64,000 bases of DNA, from positions 1-64,000 of the forward strand of contig NZ_JAFREM010000002.1 in the NCBI RefSeq assembly GCF_017377575.1, in the 5' to 3' direction. The stretch comes from Candidatus Enterococcus moelleringii. GTDB taxonomy: Bacteria; Bacillota; Bacilli; Lactobacillales; Enterococcaceae. Positions 47,087-56,008 of the stretch are shown here, one piece after another. The notes beneath the pieces were generated by a model. The model made no database searches. It saw nothing but the letters and a program-made list of their open reading frames with translations, and was not told the DNA's origin. The number at the start of each line of letters is the position of its first letter. The first letter of the stretch is position 1. Made by a program: the position numbers and the translations under genes.

Positions 47087-47737
47087 CATGACAGTCCAAC
47101 TTTTCGCAGTCTGATTTGATCGAAGAGAAGTTAAATAGTTAGAACAATCTTTGCTAGAACCGTTTAGTTGGATGTTATGCGTACGACGATAAAGATAAAT
47201 TTGTAAAATTTATCCCCTTTGTATGGAGTTAGCTGCCAACAATATAGCGTTAGATTTTGTGAGAAAAATGAATACCGTAGTATTAAAAAGGATGCCAGTT
47301 CCACTTTTCGCAGTCATTAATATTCGAGATCAATCAACGATTAAGAACTGAAACAAGGCTACGAATCACATAGTGGAATGGTACACGTGTTGAGAATAAA
47401 ACTCATTTTTTCAGAGAAAAAATGATTACCTAAACACCGAAATAGGGTGCCAGCTCTACTTTTCGCAGTCATTAATTTTCGAGATCAATCAAAGATTAAG
47501 AACTGAAACTAGGCTACGAGTCACTTAGTAGAATGGTATACGGCGTTAAAATAAGACTCATTTTTCAGAAGCATTAACAAGGATGCCAGTTCCACTTTTC
47601 GCAGTGTATGAACGTTCGAGAGAAATTCAAAATCTCCGATCCGCATAAATTACGAACTACTTAGTGGAATGGTATGCGTATTGAGAATCAGACACATTTT
47701 TTCAGAGAAAAAATGATTACCTAAACACCGAAATAGG
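47087..47737 (+). repeat. Four tandem structured repeats between E1 alpha and E1 beta
   Basis: Units at about 47087-47290, 47291-47446, 47447-47581 and 47582-47737. Each starts with (A/G)TGxCAG...CT-TTTCGCAG and ends in AGG. Each folds a long stem: arms 47087-47101/47166-47179, 47292-47305/47372-47384, 47447-47460/47527-47539 and 47583-47596/47663-47675. The fourth pair from the inside is A-T, C-G, T-A and C-G in units 1 to 4, a true covariation. A nested stem TTCGCAG/CTACGAA is largely kept. Units 2 and 4 share an identical 43-bp tail with a hairpin CATTTTTTC/GAAAAAATG. Unit 1 begins directly after the acoA stop; unit 4 ends in the acoB ribosome binding site. Confidence 0.9.
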
Positions 47738-47749
47738 AGGAGCAAGTTG

Positions 47750-48724
47750 ATGAGAGAAATCACTTATTCAGAAGCAGTAAGAGAAGCAATGTCAGAAGCG
47801 ATGCGGGAAAACGAAGATGTCTTCTTGATGGGAGAAGATATTGGGATATATGGCGGGGCCTTTGGGGTCAGCCGGGGAATGTATGAAGAATTTGGGGAAG
47901 AACGGGTTCGTTCAACACCGATTGCCGAGTCAGTGATTGCTGGGGCATCAGTTGGTGCAGCGATGACAGGAATGCGTCCGATTTTTGAAATTCAGTTTTC
48001 AGACTTCATCGCGATCGCTTTGGACCAAATTGTCAACCAAGCAGCTAAAATCCGTTACATGTACGGCGGAAAAGCGAAGATTCCTTTGGTAATGCGTACA
48101 CCAGGCGGATCAGGAACGGGAGCTGCGGCTCAGCATTCTCAAAGCTTGGAAAACTGGACTGCTCATATTCCGGGACTGAAAGTTATTCAACCAGCCACTG
48201 CTTATGATGCAAAAGGCTTGCTGCATGCAGCGATTGAAGATGACAATCCCGTGATGTTCTACGAGCATAAATTATGCTACCGGACAACTTCGGATGTACC
48301 AGAAGGCAAATACACGATTCCAATTGGTGTAGCTGATGTGAAACGTGAAGGTAAAGATATTTCCATCGTAGCAACGGGAATCATGGTTCATAAAGCTTTG
48401 GAAGCAGCGGACATCTTAGCTGAAGAAGGCATTGACGTTGAAGTGGTTGATCCGCGGACCTTGGTACCGTTGGATAAAGACACGATTGTTGAATCAGTGA
48501 TGAAAACCGGAAAAGCAGTGGTTGTTACCGAAGCCGTGAAGCGCAGTGGATTTAGTGCGGAGCTAGCCAGCGTAATTGCCGAAAGCGAATCTTTTGATTT
48601 CTTGGATGCACCGATCATTCGTTTAGCTGGTAAAGAGATTCCGATGCCTTATCATCCTGAACTAGAACGCAGAGCCGTACCGCAAGTAGAAGACATTGTT
48701 GATGCTTGCCGCGGATTGATGTAG
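47750..48724 (+). CDS. acoB: Acetoin/2-oxo acid dehydrogenase E1 component, beta subunit
   Basis: Of 324 aa, the partner of E1 alpha. It shows [17 protein letters not shown] near the N terminus, the pyrimidine-side segment [17 protein letters not shown] and the transketolase C-terminal domain ([13 protein letters not shown]). The ribosome binding site AGGAGG is formed where the last repeat unit ends, nine bases before ATG 47750; the TTG at 47747 is less well placed. Separated from E1 alpha by 660 bp, which is unusual for subunits needed in equal amounts. Confidence 0.9.
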   Translation: MREITYSEAVREAMSEAMRENEDVFLMGEDIGIYGGAFGVSRGMYEEFGEERVRSTPIAESVIAGASVGAAMTGMRPIFEIQFSDFIAIALDQIVNQAAKIRYMYGGKAKIPLVMRTPGGSGTGAAAQHSQSLENWTAHIPGLKVIQPATAYDAKGLLHAAIEDDNPVMFYEHKLCYRTTSDVPEGKYTIPIGVADVKREGKDISIVATGIMVHKALEAADILAEEGIDVEVVDPRTLVPLDKDTIVESVMKTGKAVVVTEAVKRSGFSAELASVIAESESFDFLDAPIIRLAGKEIPMPYHPELERRAVPQVEDIVDACRGLM

Positions 48725-48739
48725 GGAGGGAGAAAAATT

Positions 48740-49954
48740 ATGGCAAATGAAGTACTAATGCCCAAATTAAGCTCCACGATGGATGTGGGAACCATCACCA
48801 CTTGGTTTAAAGAAGAAGGGGATTCTGTTGAAGTAGGCGAAGCGATTTTCGAAGTTATGACCGACAAAATTGCGATTGAAGTCGAAGCATACGACGAAGG
48901 AATTCTATTGAAAAAATATATTGGCGACGATGAAAGTGCGCCGGTTAACTCAGTAATTGCCTACATTGGTGAAGCCGGAGAAAAAGTTCCAGACGAAATG
49001 CCTGGCGCCGAAGCAGAAGCGGCTCCTGAAAAAGCCGAAGAAGCGCCAAAAGCTGACGCAGCACCAGCTGCAGCCGAAGCAACCAGCAACGTGGTGGCGA
49101 AAAATATCCGAGCTACACCTGCTGCCCGCCGGATTGCCCGTGAAAAAGGCATCGACTTGCAAAAGGTCAACGGCTCTGGACCAAAAGGCCGGATCCAAGC
49201 CTTAGATGTAGCCAATTACGAAGAAAAACCAGCCGCACCAGCAGCTGCAGCAGCAACCGACGAAGGGGAATTAATCCCATGGAGCGGTATGCGTAAAGTG
49301 ATCGCTGATCGCATGCTTAACAGCAAAACCACGATTCCGCATGTCACTATGAATGCTGAAGTCGACATGACGAAATTAAAAGAATTACGGGGCCAACTGC
49401 TGCCAATGGTGGAAGAACAAACCGGCAACCGGATCTCATTCTTGGAAATCATCATCAAAGCCGCAATGGTGGCGTTGAAATCTTACCCAGAATTCAATGC
49501 GCATGCGTTAGATGAAGGTATCAAACGTTTCAAAGACGTGAACATGGGCGTAGCTGTGGCGGTGCCAGCTGGTTTAGTCGTTCCAGTGGTGCAAAATGCC
49601 AGCGCAATGGGTCTAAGCGATTTGACCAAATCAGTAAAAGAAGTCACGCAAAAAGCTCGCGATGGACAATTAATGCCGCAGGAAATGAGCGGTGGTACCT
49701 TTACCGTCAGCTCATTAGGCCGCAGTAAAGTCCAAAGCTTCAATCCAATCATCAATGCACCGGAAGTAGCAATTTTAGGTGTCGGCGGCATGTATGACAA
49801 ATTAGTCTTAACGGAAACCGGCGAAGTGAAGAATGTTTCGACATTAACACTTTCCCTATCCTTCGACCACCGCGTGGCAGACGGCGCACCAGCGGCAGCC
49901 TTCTTAAGTACTATTGTTGATATGTTGGAAAATCCAATGAGCTTGTTGTTATAA
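48740..49954 (+). CDS. acoC: Dihydrolipoamide acyltransferase (E2)
   Basis: Core of the complex, 404 aa. One lipoyl domain (residues 1-80) with the lipoylated lysine Lys43 in MTDKIAIE, a flexible Ala/Pro/Glu-rich linker, a peripheral subunit-binding domain ([19 protein letters not shown]), a second linker and the catalytic domain ending in SFDHRVADG with the active-site histidine. The ribosome binding site GGGAGG lies 16 bp after acoB, so the two are coupled. Confidence 0.9.
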   Translation: MANEVLMPKLSSTMDVGTITTWFKEEGDSVEVGEAIFEVMTDKIAIEVEAYDEGILLKKYIGDDESAPVNSVIAYIGEAGEKVPDEMPGAEAEAAPEKAEEAPKADAAPAAAEATSNVVAKNIRATPAARRIAREKGIDLQKVNGSGPKGRIQALDVANYEEKPAAPAAAAATDEGELIPWSGMRKVIADRMLNSKTTIPHVTMNAEVDMTKLKELRGQLLPMVEEQTGNRISFLEIIIKAAMVALKSYPEFNAHALDEGIKRFKDVNMGVAVAVPAGLVVPVVQNASAMGLSDLTKSVKEVTQKARDGQLMPQEMSGGTFTVSSLGRSKVQSFNPIINAPEVAILGVGGMYDKLVLTETGEVKNVSTLTLSLSFDHRVADGAPAAAFLSTIVDMLENPMSLLL

Positions 49955-49966
49955 GGGGAGATGGCT

Positions 49967-51358
49967 ATGACGAAAAAGACAGATACAGTAGTGATCGGGG
50001 CCGGACCTGGCGGCTATGTAGCAGCGATTCGCGCGGCTCAGTTAGGTCAAAAAGTAACAGTTGTCGAAGCTGAGCATGTCGGCGGCGTGTGTTTAAATGT
50101 CGGCTGTATTCCTTCCAAAGCCTTAATCACAGCGGGCCATCGCTACCAAGAAGCGCAGCACTCTGATTTTCTAGGCTTAAAAACCAAAGAAGTCGAGTTA
50201 GATTTCGAGAAAACGCAAAAATGGAAAAACGAAAAAGTGGTTAAAACCTTAACTTCAGGGGTAGCGATGCTATTGAAGAAAAACGGTGTAACGACGATTG
50301 ACGGTCGAGCACGTTTTGTCGGCAAAAACACCCTTGAGATTGAAACGAAAAAAGGCAAAGAAAAACTAGATTTCAAACACGCGATTATCGCTACCGGCAG
50401 TCGTCCGATTGAAATCCCCGGCTTTAAATTCGGCGGTCGGGTGTTAGATTCTACCGGCGGCTTGAATTTAAAAGAAATTCCGAAAAAATTTGCGATTATC
50501 GGCGGCGGGATTGTTGGTTCTGAACTAGGCGGCGCGTATGCCAACCTTGGATCAGAAGTGACCATCATTGAAGGCACACCAAGCATTTTGCCGAACTTTG
50601 AAGCCGATATCCAACAAATGGTAACGAAAAACTTCAAAAAGAACGGCATCAACGTCTTTACCGGTGCTAAAGCTAAAAGTGCTGTGGAAAAAGGCGACAA
50701 GGTTGTCGTTGAATTTGAAGCCAAAGGCAAAACCGAAAAAGTTGAAGTGGATTACGTAATGGTCACCGTTGGCCGGAAACCAAACACCGATGACTTAGGT
50801 CTAGACAAAGCTGGGGTTCAATTAAACGAACGCAACCTAGTGAAAGTCGATGAACAATACCGCACCACCCAGAAAAATATTTTTGCCATTGGCGATATTG
50901 TGCCAGGCTTAGCTTTGGCCCATAAAGCTAGCTATGAAGCTAAAATTGCCGCAGAAGTGATTGCCGGCAAAAATGTTGCCAAAGATTATCGGGCGATTCC
51001 GTCAATTTGCTTTACCGATCCTGAAATTGCAACGGTGGGTTACACCTTAGCTGAAGCCAAAGAACAAGGCATCAAGGCGAAAAGTGTCAACTTCCCAATG
51101 CAAGCTAACGGACGGGCACTGTCACTGAATGCGACAGAAGGCTTCGTACGATTGGTATTTGAAAAAGATACTGAACTCGTTCTAGGTGCCCAAATTGTTG
51201 GGGTCAATGCCAGCGACTTGATCGCCGAAGTTACTTTGGCCATCGAATCCTTCTTAACCTTAGAAGATATTGCCTTGACGATTCACGGTCATCCAACCTT
51301 ATCAGAAATGGTAATGGATGCTACCGAGGTAGGACTAGGTTTACCAATTCATATGTAA
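49967..51358 (+). CDS. lpdA: Dihydrolipoamide dehydrogenase (E3)
   Basis: FAD enzyme of 463 aa that reoxidises the lipoyl groups of E2. It has FAD motif GAGPGGYVAAIRAAQ, redox disulfide Cys42-Cys47 in GGVCLNVGC, NAD-binding GGGIVGSELGGAYANLG and C-terminal HGHPTLSE with the catalytic His/Glu. I use ATG 49967, eight bases after AAGGGGAG; ATG 49961 lies too close to that site. Last gene of the operon, ended by the terminator at 51366. Confidence 0.93.
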   Translation: MTKKTDTVVIGAGPGGYVAAIRAAQLGQKVTVVEAEHVGGVCLNVGCIPSKALITAGHRYQEAQHSDFLGLKTKEVELDFEKTQKWKNEKVVKTLTSGVAMLLKKNGVTTIDGRARFVGKNTLEIETKKGKEKLDFKHAIIATGSRPIEIPGFKFGGRVLDSTGGLNLKEIPKKFAIIGGGIVGSELGGAYANLGSEVTIIEGTPSILPNFEADIQQMVTKNFKKNGINVFTGAKAKSAVEKGDKVVVEFEAKGKTEKVEVDYVMVTVGRKPNTDDLGLDKAGVQLNERNLVKVDEQYRTTQKNIFAIGDIVPGLALAHKASYEAKIAAEVIAGKNVAKDYRAIPSICFTDPEIATVGYTLAEAKEQGIKAKSVNFPMQANGRALSLNATEGFVRLVFEKDTELVLGAQIVGVNASDLIAEVTLAIESFLTLEDIALTIHGHPTLSEMVMDATEVGLGLPIHM

Positions 51359-51365
51359 TTTTGCG

Positions 51366-51395
51366 AAAAGCATGGACGAGTGTTCATGCTTTTTG
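51366..51395 (+). terminator. Terminator of the aco-like operon
   Basis: AAAAGCATG / CATGCTTTTT with a 10-nt loop. Confidence 0.8.
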
Positions 51396-51430
51396 TCTAT
51401 TTGTGTTGAGATGGGACTTTTAGAATAATT

Positions 51431-51506
51431 GAGAAAAAGAGAAAAAGAGAAAAAGAGAAAAAGAGAAAAAGAGAAATAGGGAAATAGGGAAATAGGGAAA
51501 TAGGGA
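51431..51506 (+). repeat. Octamer microsatellite
   Basis: Nine head-to-tail 8-bp units: five GAGAAAAA, one hybrid GAGAAATA and three GGGAAATA, then a partial GGGA. Two sequence versions sit side by side with a hybrid at the joint, as produced by slippage plus point mutation. No gene is present. Confidence 0.95.
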
Positions 51507-51543
51507 CTGCACCGTATTTCAAAGTACGGCGCAGTCCCTTTTA
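51502..51543. terminator. Bidirectional terminator next to proC
   Basis: AGGGACTGC-a-CCGTA / TACGG-c-GCAGTCCCT followed by TTTTAT on the plus strand. It serves the minus-strand proC as well. Confidence 0.8.
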
Positions 51544-51547
51544 TCGG

Positions 51548-52360
51548 CTATTTTTGATTCAATTCCCAATCTCTTCGAATCGTCGCATCGATGCCTTTAA
51601 TGACGGTGGAAATAAAGGCATTGTTTTCTAGTTCCACAATCCCAGCGACCGTGGTGCCACCTGGTGAGCTGACCCGATCGATCAAGGTCCAAGGATTTTC
51701 ACCGCTGGCGGCCAGCATTTCGGCGCTGCCCAAGATGGCTTGCGTCGCCATTTCCAAGGCGATGTCTTTTGGCATGCCGTTTTTCACTGCTGCTCGAGCG
51801 ATAGAATCAATGAACAAGAAGGCATAAGCTGGTGAGCTGCCGGCGATTGCTGTGAAGATGGAGAAGTAATGCTCATCCAACTGCCAAGCCTTGCCAATGG
51901 CATTAAACAAAGCGATCACATTGTCCACGTCTTCTTTTGTGGCATGAGGATTTCCGCAAACCGCCGCTGCACCTTGACCTACCATCGCATTCACATTTGG
52001 CATAACCCGCACAATCCGAATCGGCTGATCGGTTTCAAAAACCTCGTAAATGGCTTCAGTACTAGTTCCCGCTGCAATCGACACTACCAAGGGTTGGTTG
52101 GTGAGAATTTCTTCCTTGGCTTCCTGCAATACTCCTTTAATTACATTTGGTTTCACCGCTAAAATCACGGTATCCACGGTTTGAATTAATTCTTGTGGGT
52201 CAGCAACAGCATGTGCACCTAATTTAGCAGCAAAAGCCTGCACCTTTTCTGTCGCAATATCATAAAGATATAAATCCTTCGCTTCGCTAAACTGATTATC
52301 CACCAGACCTTGTGCAATCGCTGAGGCCATATTTCCGGCACCAATAAATCCAATTTTCAT
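51548..52360 (-). CDS. proC: Pyrroline-5-carboxylate reductase
   Basis: Last step of proline synthesis, 270 aa. The N-terminal NAD(P) motif is IGFIGAGNMASAI. The conserved VKPNVI, MPNVNAMVGQG and the C-terminal helical signature around SSPGGTTVAGI are present. ATG 52360 follows TTTGGAGGG. Single gene on the minus strand, divergent from the AraC-type gene. Confidence 0.95.
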   Translation of the reverse strand: MKIGFIGAGNMASAIAQGLVDNQFSEAKDLYLYDIATEKVQAFAAKLGAHAVADPQELIQTVDTVILAVKPNVIKGVLQEAKEEILTNQPLVVSIAAGTSTEAIYEVFETDQPIRIVRVMPNVNAMVGQGAAAVCGNPHATKEDVDNVIALFNAIGKAWQLDEHYFSIFTAIAGSSPAYAFLFIDSIARAAVKNGMPKDIALEMATQAILGSAEMLAASGENPWTLIDRVSSPGGTTVAGIVELENNAFISTVIKGIDATIRRDWELNQK

Positions 52361-52465
52361 AAATTATCCCTCCAAAAAGTGTTTGATTCCAATCTTTCTG
52401 TTATACTGATAAGGTTATTATAGAGTGTTTTTATCTTGTGAAAAATAGTGTAGATAAAGAAAAAA

Positions 52466-53449
52466 GTGTTGGATGATAAGGTGGTGGCGAAAATCGCATA
52501 TTTCAACGAAACCCATTACGAAGCCTTCTACCAGTTTTTGATGACCTTGGACTGCTACCTGCATGACAACGGGGCGATGGCTAAAGAGGTGGCAGCTTTT
52601 GCGGCGAATCCCCAGCGAGAAATTGCGGCCTTTGTTTCCCAGGAAGCCCAAGGAAAGGTGGAAGTTCCTCAAGGCTATACGCGAATTTTGTACATTTTGG
52701 AAGGGGAAGCGCGGGTAGAAATCGACGGAGAAACAGCCGACTTTCAAGCAGGACATTTGTTTTTAACCAATGGTCGTACGAAAATAGTGTATGAAGAAAG
52801 GCCGCAGACCGCGGTAGTCAGCTTTTATTTCAAAGACAGTTACTTTACTGATTCGCTGCTGACGCAATTTGCCGAAGAGCAGCAGCTGTATCGCTTTTTT
52901 GTGGAGGCTATCAGTGAGGAGTTTCGCCAAATCAGCCGCTATATGATTTTTCATTTTGCCCAAATGACCGATGTCCACGTCTATTCGCTGCTGCTGTTAA
53001 AGCAGGTGGTGAAGATGTACTATTTCAACAATAAAGTAACCAAGGCTGCGTTTGTGTTGTTAGTGGTTGAGATCAGTCAAGGGGCCGATCAAGCGCTGGT
53101 GAAAAAGGACCGCTATGTGGCCAACGATCAGCTGATTGAAGAGGTGCTGGCCTATATTGATACCATGATTCGCACCGTAAAGCTGGAGGAAACGGCGGAT
53201 TATTTCCATTTCCATCCCAATTATTTGTCGGCGCTGTTAAAGGAAAAAACCGGACAGACCTTTACTGAGATTGTGCTGCATAAACGCATCCAGTTAGCTA
53301 AAAAGAATCTAGCCCAAACGAACTTGTCAGTGCAGGAAATTGTGGAGCACTTAGGCTACAAAGACAAAGCCTTTTTCTATAAAAAATTCAAGCAGGCAGT
53401 GGGCATGACTCCGCGGACTTACCGCATCCATTGCAAGGAGGGAAAATAA
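52466..53449 (+). CDS. AraC-family transcriptional regulator
   Basis: Of 327 aa. An N-terminal cupin-like sensing region (residues 60-115, ILYILEGEARVEIDGETADF) is followed by two C-terminal helix-turn-helix units (residues 225-325, ending QEIVEHLGYKDKAFFYKKFKQ). The start codon is uncertain: GTG 52466 or TTG 52469 have only weak upstream purines, and GTGs near 52481 are alternatives. Directly followed without a gap by two small unknown genes. Confidence 0.85.
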   Translation: MLDDKVVAKIAYFNETHYEAFYQFLMTLDCYLHDNGAMAKEVAAFAANPQREIAAFVSQEAQGKVEVPQGYTRILYILEGEARVEIDGETADFQAGHLFLTNGRTKIVYEERPQTAVVSFYFKDSYFTDSLLTQFAEEQQLYRFFVEAISEEFRQISRYMIFHFAQMTDVHVYSLLLLKQVVKMYYFNNKVTKAAFVLLVVEISQGADQALVKKDRYVANDQLIEEVLAYIDTMIRTVKLEETADYFHFHPNYLSALLKEKTGQTFTEIVLHKRIQLAKKNLAQTNLSVQEIVEHLGYKDKAFFYKKFKQAVGMTPRTYRIHCKEGK

Positions 53450-53761
53450 ATGTACGAAGAAAATTTTCAAGAGTTGAACTTGCACGTTGTAGAATTACCG
53501 ATTGAGTGGGCGGAAACGGCGCCGATTTATTCCGGCTATTTAAGAGAACTGCCCTTTATCACCGGGGAAGGAAACTCGAAGAAGGAGCTTTATCGCCAGC
53601 TGCTGGAGCAATACCAAGCCTATCGTGAGGAGCAGCAAAAAGATAAGGTGGAAGACGAGGCAGAAGAAGAAACCTTGTTAAGTGCCAAAGACTTCTTCCG
53701 CTACTATGATGGGGAAACGCCAGATGATTTGTCTTGGTTTGATTTGGAGGGGAAAGAATGA
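53450..53761 (+). CDS. Unrecognised 103-aa protein
   Basis: Small acidic protein. Residues 1-65 (GYLRELPFITGEGNSKKELYRQLLEQYQAYREEQ) recall the small alpha/beta fold of HicB-like proteins, followed by a Glu-rich stretch and a Trp/Phe-containing tail. The resemblance is weak and no HicA partner is seen. ATG begins at the base after the AraC-type stop, with AAGGAGGG inside the end of that gene. It overlaps the next gene by 4 bp. Confidence 0.65.
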   Translation: MYEENFQELNLHVVELPIEWAETAPIYSGYLRELPFITGEGNSKKELYRQLLEQYQAYREEQQKDKVEDEAEEETLLSAKDFFRYYDGETPDDLSWFDLEGKE

Positions 53762-54315
53762 CCGTCATTCAATTATATGTTCAGGAGACCCCAGTACTGA
53801 CCTTTCAAAGGGCCAGTCTGACGTTGCTGGGTGAAACCCATGTGGTGGTGGTTAATAAAGGCTATCGCTTAAATCAACGGGAAGAGTTGTTCCAGGAATT
53901 GGAGGATGCCTGTCTTCAATTAATCCAGAAGGGCTATGAATTGCTGGAAAGTATCGGCGAAACCGAAGATTTTATTGACTTTGCCTACATCAATTACGAA
54001 AATGTTTTAGCTTCTCCTACCTTGGAGCAGCTGCTGCAGTTTCCTTTTACTAAGGTTAACGAACAGCTGACGGCGGTTTTTCAGGAAGTCGCGGATGTAA
54101 TCACCGACAAGTTTTTCGAAGAACTCACCAACCGTTTAGAAGAAGTCACTGACGATGAAGTGGTAATGGAGTCTCATTTGGGGGAAGATGAGCTGCAGCT
54201 GGAGGTTCTGCTGCCGCGGCCATTTACCGAAACGGTGGACTTGAAGCAGCTGATGACTGATTATCAAGGAACGTTGGACGAGGTCACCCGCTGGTTTTTG
54301 GAAGCATTGATGTGA
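53758..54315 (+). CDS. Unrecognised 185-aa protein
   Basis: Soluble, strongly acidic and largely helical (ELFQELEDACLQLIQKGYELL and similar), without motif or signal peptide. Its start overlaps the preceding stop (ATGA), so both proteins are probably made together and with the AraC-type regulator. No homologue is recognised from the sequence. Confidence 0.65.
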   Translation: MTVIQLYVQETPVLTFQRASLTLLGETHVVVVNKGYRLNQREELFQELEDACLQLIQKGYELLESIGETEDFIDFAYINYENVLASPTLEQLLQFPFTKVNEQLTAVFQEVADVITDKFFEELTNRLEEVTDDEVVMESHLGEDELQLEVLLPRPFTETVDLKQLMTDYQGTLDEVTRWFLEALM

Positions 54316-54317
54316 AG

Positions 54318-54344
54318 CGACTGTCTGCGGATGGTCGTTTTTTA
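54318..54344 (+). terminator. Terminator after the AraC-type cluster
   Basis: CGACTGTC-tgcg-GATGGTCG (two G-U pairs) followed by TTTTTT. Confidence 0.75.
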
Positions 54345-54743
54345 ATTGAAGAAGTCTGCAAAACCTTGTTAGCAGGAAATAAGAAGCTTGGTGCAAGCAC
54401 TTTGTGACTGTATAAATTATAAAATAACATATGTTATTTTATGCAGAAATGATCTTCCAACTTCCCTTAATCATCTTCGTGGACAAAATTCAGTCGGAAA
54501 CAAAGTGTGAAAGTTTTGAGAATAGTAAAGATGAATAATTTTTAAAATAATCATTGATTTTTGATTAGTTATTTATTAGAATAGAAACACGGATAAAAAA
54601 ACCTCTGTAATGCTATAATTCTAGATTAGGCGGAGAGGGTTTGAAATAAATGACTGAATCAACTACATAATTGAGGAACCGATTACTAAGCGCTGACTGT
54701 TTTTTGAAAAAATACACTATCACGAATATGAGGAGATATGACC
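54345..54743. other. AT-rich intergenic region with a perfect palindrome
   Basis: Contains a 24-bp perfect palindrome centred on CATATG (54419-54442) and an extended -10 TGC-TATAAT (54611-54619). A six-codon ORF (54650-54670) without a proper ribosome binding site is regarded as chance. The promoter presumably serves the next gene. Confidence 0.5.
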
Positions 54744-55790
54744 ATGACGACAACTACGAAACCGCTTTTAAGCAGACAATTTTACGGAATGGGTGTCAAA
54801 AATCTTGAAGCTAGATTTTTATTATATAAGAATGAAAAAAATGATGCCGCTTACTTAGTGCAAGGGGCGCTAGCTGTCATGGTCAGAAATGCCCTTTGTC
54901 CAGCAGACTTTTCTTTCTTCGCAGAGGATTTGGTCCGTGAATTGTTTATGGAAGACTATGATCTTTCAGCGGTTCGTGAATTGTGCGTTTATTTCAAAAA
55001 ATATTTTAACGAAGAAGAGTGGACAGGGGTGACGACTCGTCTATTCCCTGATCAACAAGAATTTGCTCGATTAGAAGAGCGAACGCGTGGACATATCGAG
55101 AAGGTCCAACCCTTGCTGTACTCCAAGGACCGGCCAGTTGAGGTGAAGGCTAGTCTGGTCACTACCTTTGAAGATGAAAATGGCAAAAAACACGGTTGGA
55201 CACTTAGTAATGTGGATCCCAACCTGACAACAGAGGATCATGACGCGCTGTTAACGATTTTGACTACCTTGGATATTTTCCAAAAGGATGGTGTTCGACG
55301 GTTTGCTAAAGTTGTCGGCGCCTATTACCATCTGGTGCAGGTTACGATTGATCCGAAGGCGGTAAAAGAAGAGGAGCCGGAAGTGCAGGAAGCGAAGTTT
55401 GCTGCATTGCCGAAGGTGGCTTCACTATCAACCGGTGTCGAAATAGAAACGTCGGATCCTCAAGACGAACGCCGTCAAGAACAGTCTTCTGACGAGGTTA
55501 AGAACACTTTGCTGGAGGAGGAAGAAGCTGCACCGGGGTCTCAGGATGAACTGCCTAGTCCAAAGCTGACCGGGTTATTTCAAAACGATCTTTCGGGCTT
55601 GCCGCTTGTCGAGTCGCTGAAGAATATGTTGAATCTAGCGAAACGTGAATCGCCTGTCGTTGGAGTTGGGGGCGATCCAGCGGATGTCGTAAAAAATAAA
55701 GGGGACTCCTCCGGTAAAAACAAACCGACACCCCCTTCAAATCAGCCAAAGAAGAAAAAACGGAAAAAGCGGCGGGGAAAGAAGCGTTGA
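54744..55790 (+). CDS. Unrecognised 348-aa protein with a polybasic C terminus
   Basis: Residues 1-205 look globular (SRQFYGMGVKNLEARFLLYK onward). Residues 205-330 are low-complexity, rich in Glu, Ser and Pro. The last 15 residues are almost all Lys/Arg (KKKKRKKRRGKKR). Such a tail suggests binding to nucleic acid or to an acidic surface. No signal peptide or membrane segment. I choose ATG 54744, eight bases after AGGAG; ATG 54738 is too close to it. No family is recognised. Confidence 0.75.
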   Translation: MTTTTKPLLSRQFYGMGVKNLEARFLLYKNEKNDAAYLVQGALAVMVRNALCPADFSFFAEDLVRELFMEDYDLSAVRELCVYFKKYFNEEEWTGVTTRLFPDQQEFARLEERTRGHIEKVQPLLYSKDRPVEVKASLVTTFEDENGKKHGWTLSNVDPNLTTEDHDALLTILTTLDIFQKDGVRRFAKVVGAYYHLVQVTIDPKAVKEEEPEVQEAKFAALPKVASLSTGVEIETSDPQDERRQEQSSDEVKNTLLEEEEAAPGSQDELPSPKLTGLFQNDLSGLPLVESLKNMLNLAKRESPVVGVGGDPADVVKNKGDSSGKNKPTPPSNQPKKKKRKKRRGKKR

Positions 55791-55855
55791 TCATCTGCAA
55801 GTAATTTGCTGCCCGGCCAGCGGGAGTCTGTTCAGCAGCAGGTGAAACAGTGGTG

Positions 55856-56008
55856 ATGTTCAAGCTTATTCCAGCGGCCAGTAATTTTTGTGCTGCTGGA
55901 GCAAGCCTTGTGCTGGGACGGATTTATTTGGAGTCGCCAAGTACGGCAGGTATCAGATCGGCGCTGTTGAGTTTGTATCGAAGGATAGAAACCAGATATC
56001 TGCAATGA
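55856..56008 (+). CDS. Possible small ORF (50 aa)
   Basis: Begins MFKLIPAASNFCAAGASLVL, with a hydrophobic first half and a basic end. The upstream ribosome binding site is weak (CAGGTG). It overlaps the next small ORF by 4 bp (ATGA). The two could be coupled genes or the halves of one membrane protein split by a frameshift at 56004-56008. Confidence 0.3.
   Translation: MFKLIPAASNFCAAGASLVLGRIYLESPSTAGIRSALLSLYRRIETRYLQ

Noticed and set aside
47087-47650. Short ORFs at the start of each aco repeat, sharing LFAV (for example MTVQLFAV)
   Set aside because: The shared residues follow from conserved nucleotides of the stem and the TTTTCGCAG block. The AGG before each ATG/GTG has no spacing and lengths differ from 8 to 21 codons, so translation is unlikely.
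47087-47737. Tandem repeats as a CRISPR array
   Set aside because: Units are 135-205 bp, diverged, without short identical repeats and unique spacers, and no cas genes are nearby.
54650-54670. Six-codon ORF (MTESTT) as a leader peptide
   Set aside because: A purine-rich stretch lies about 10 bases upstream, but no terminator or alternative hairpins follow, so there is nothing to attenuate.
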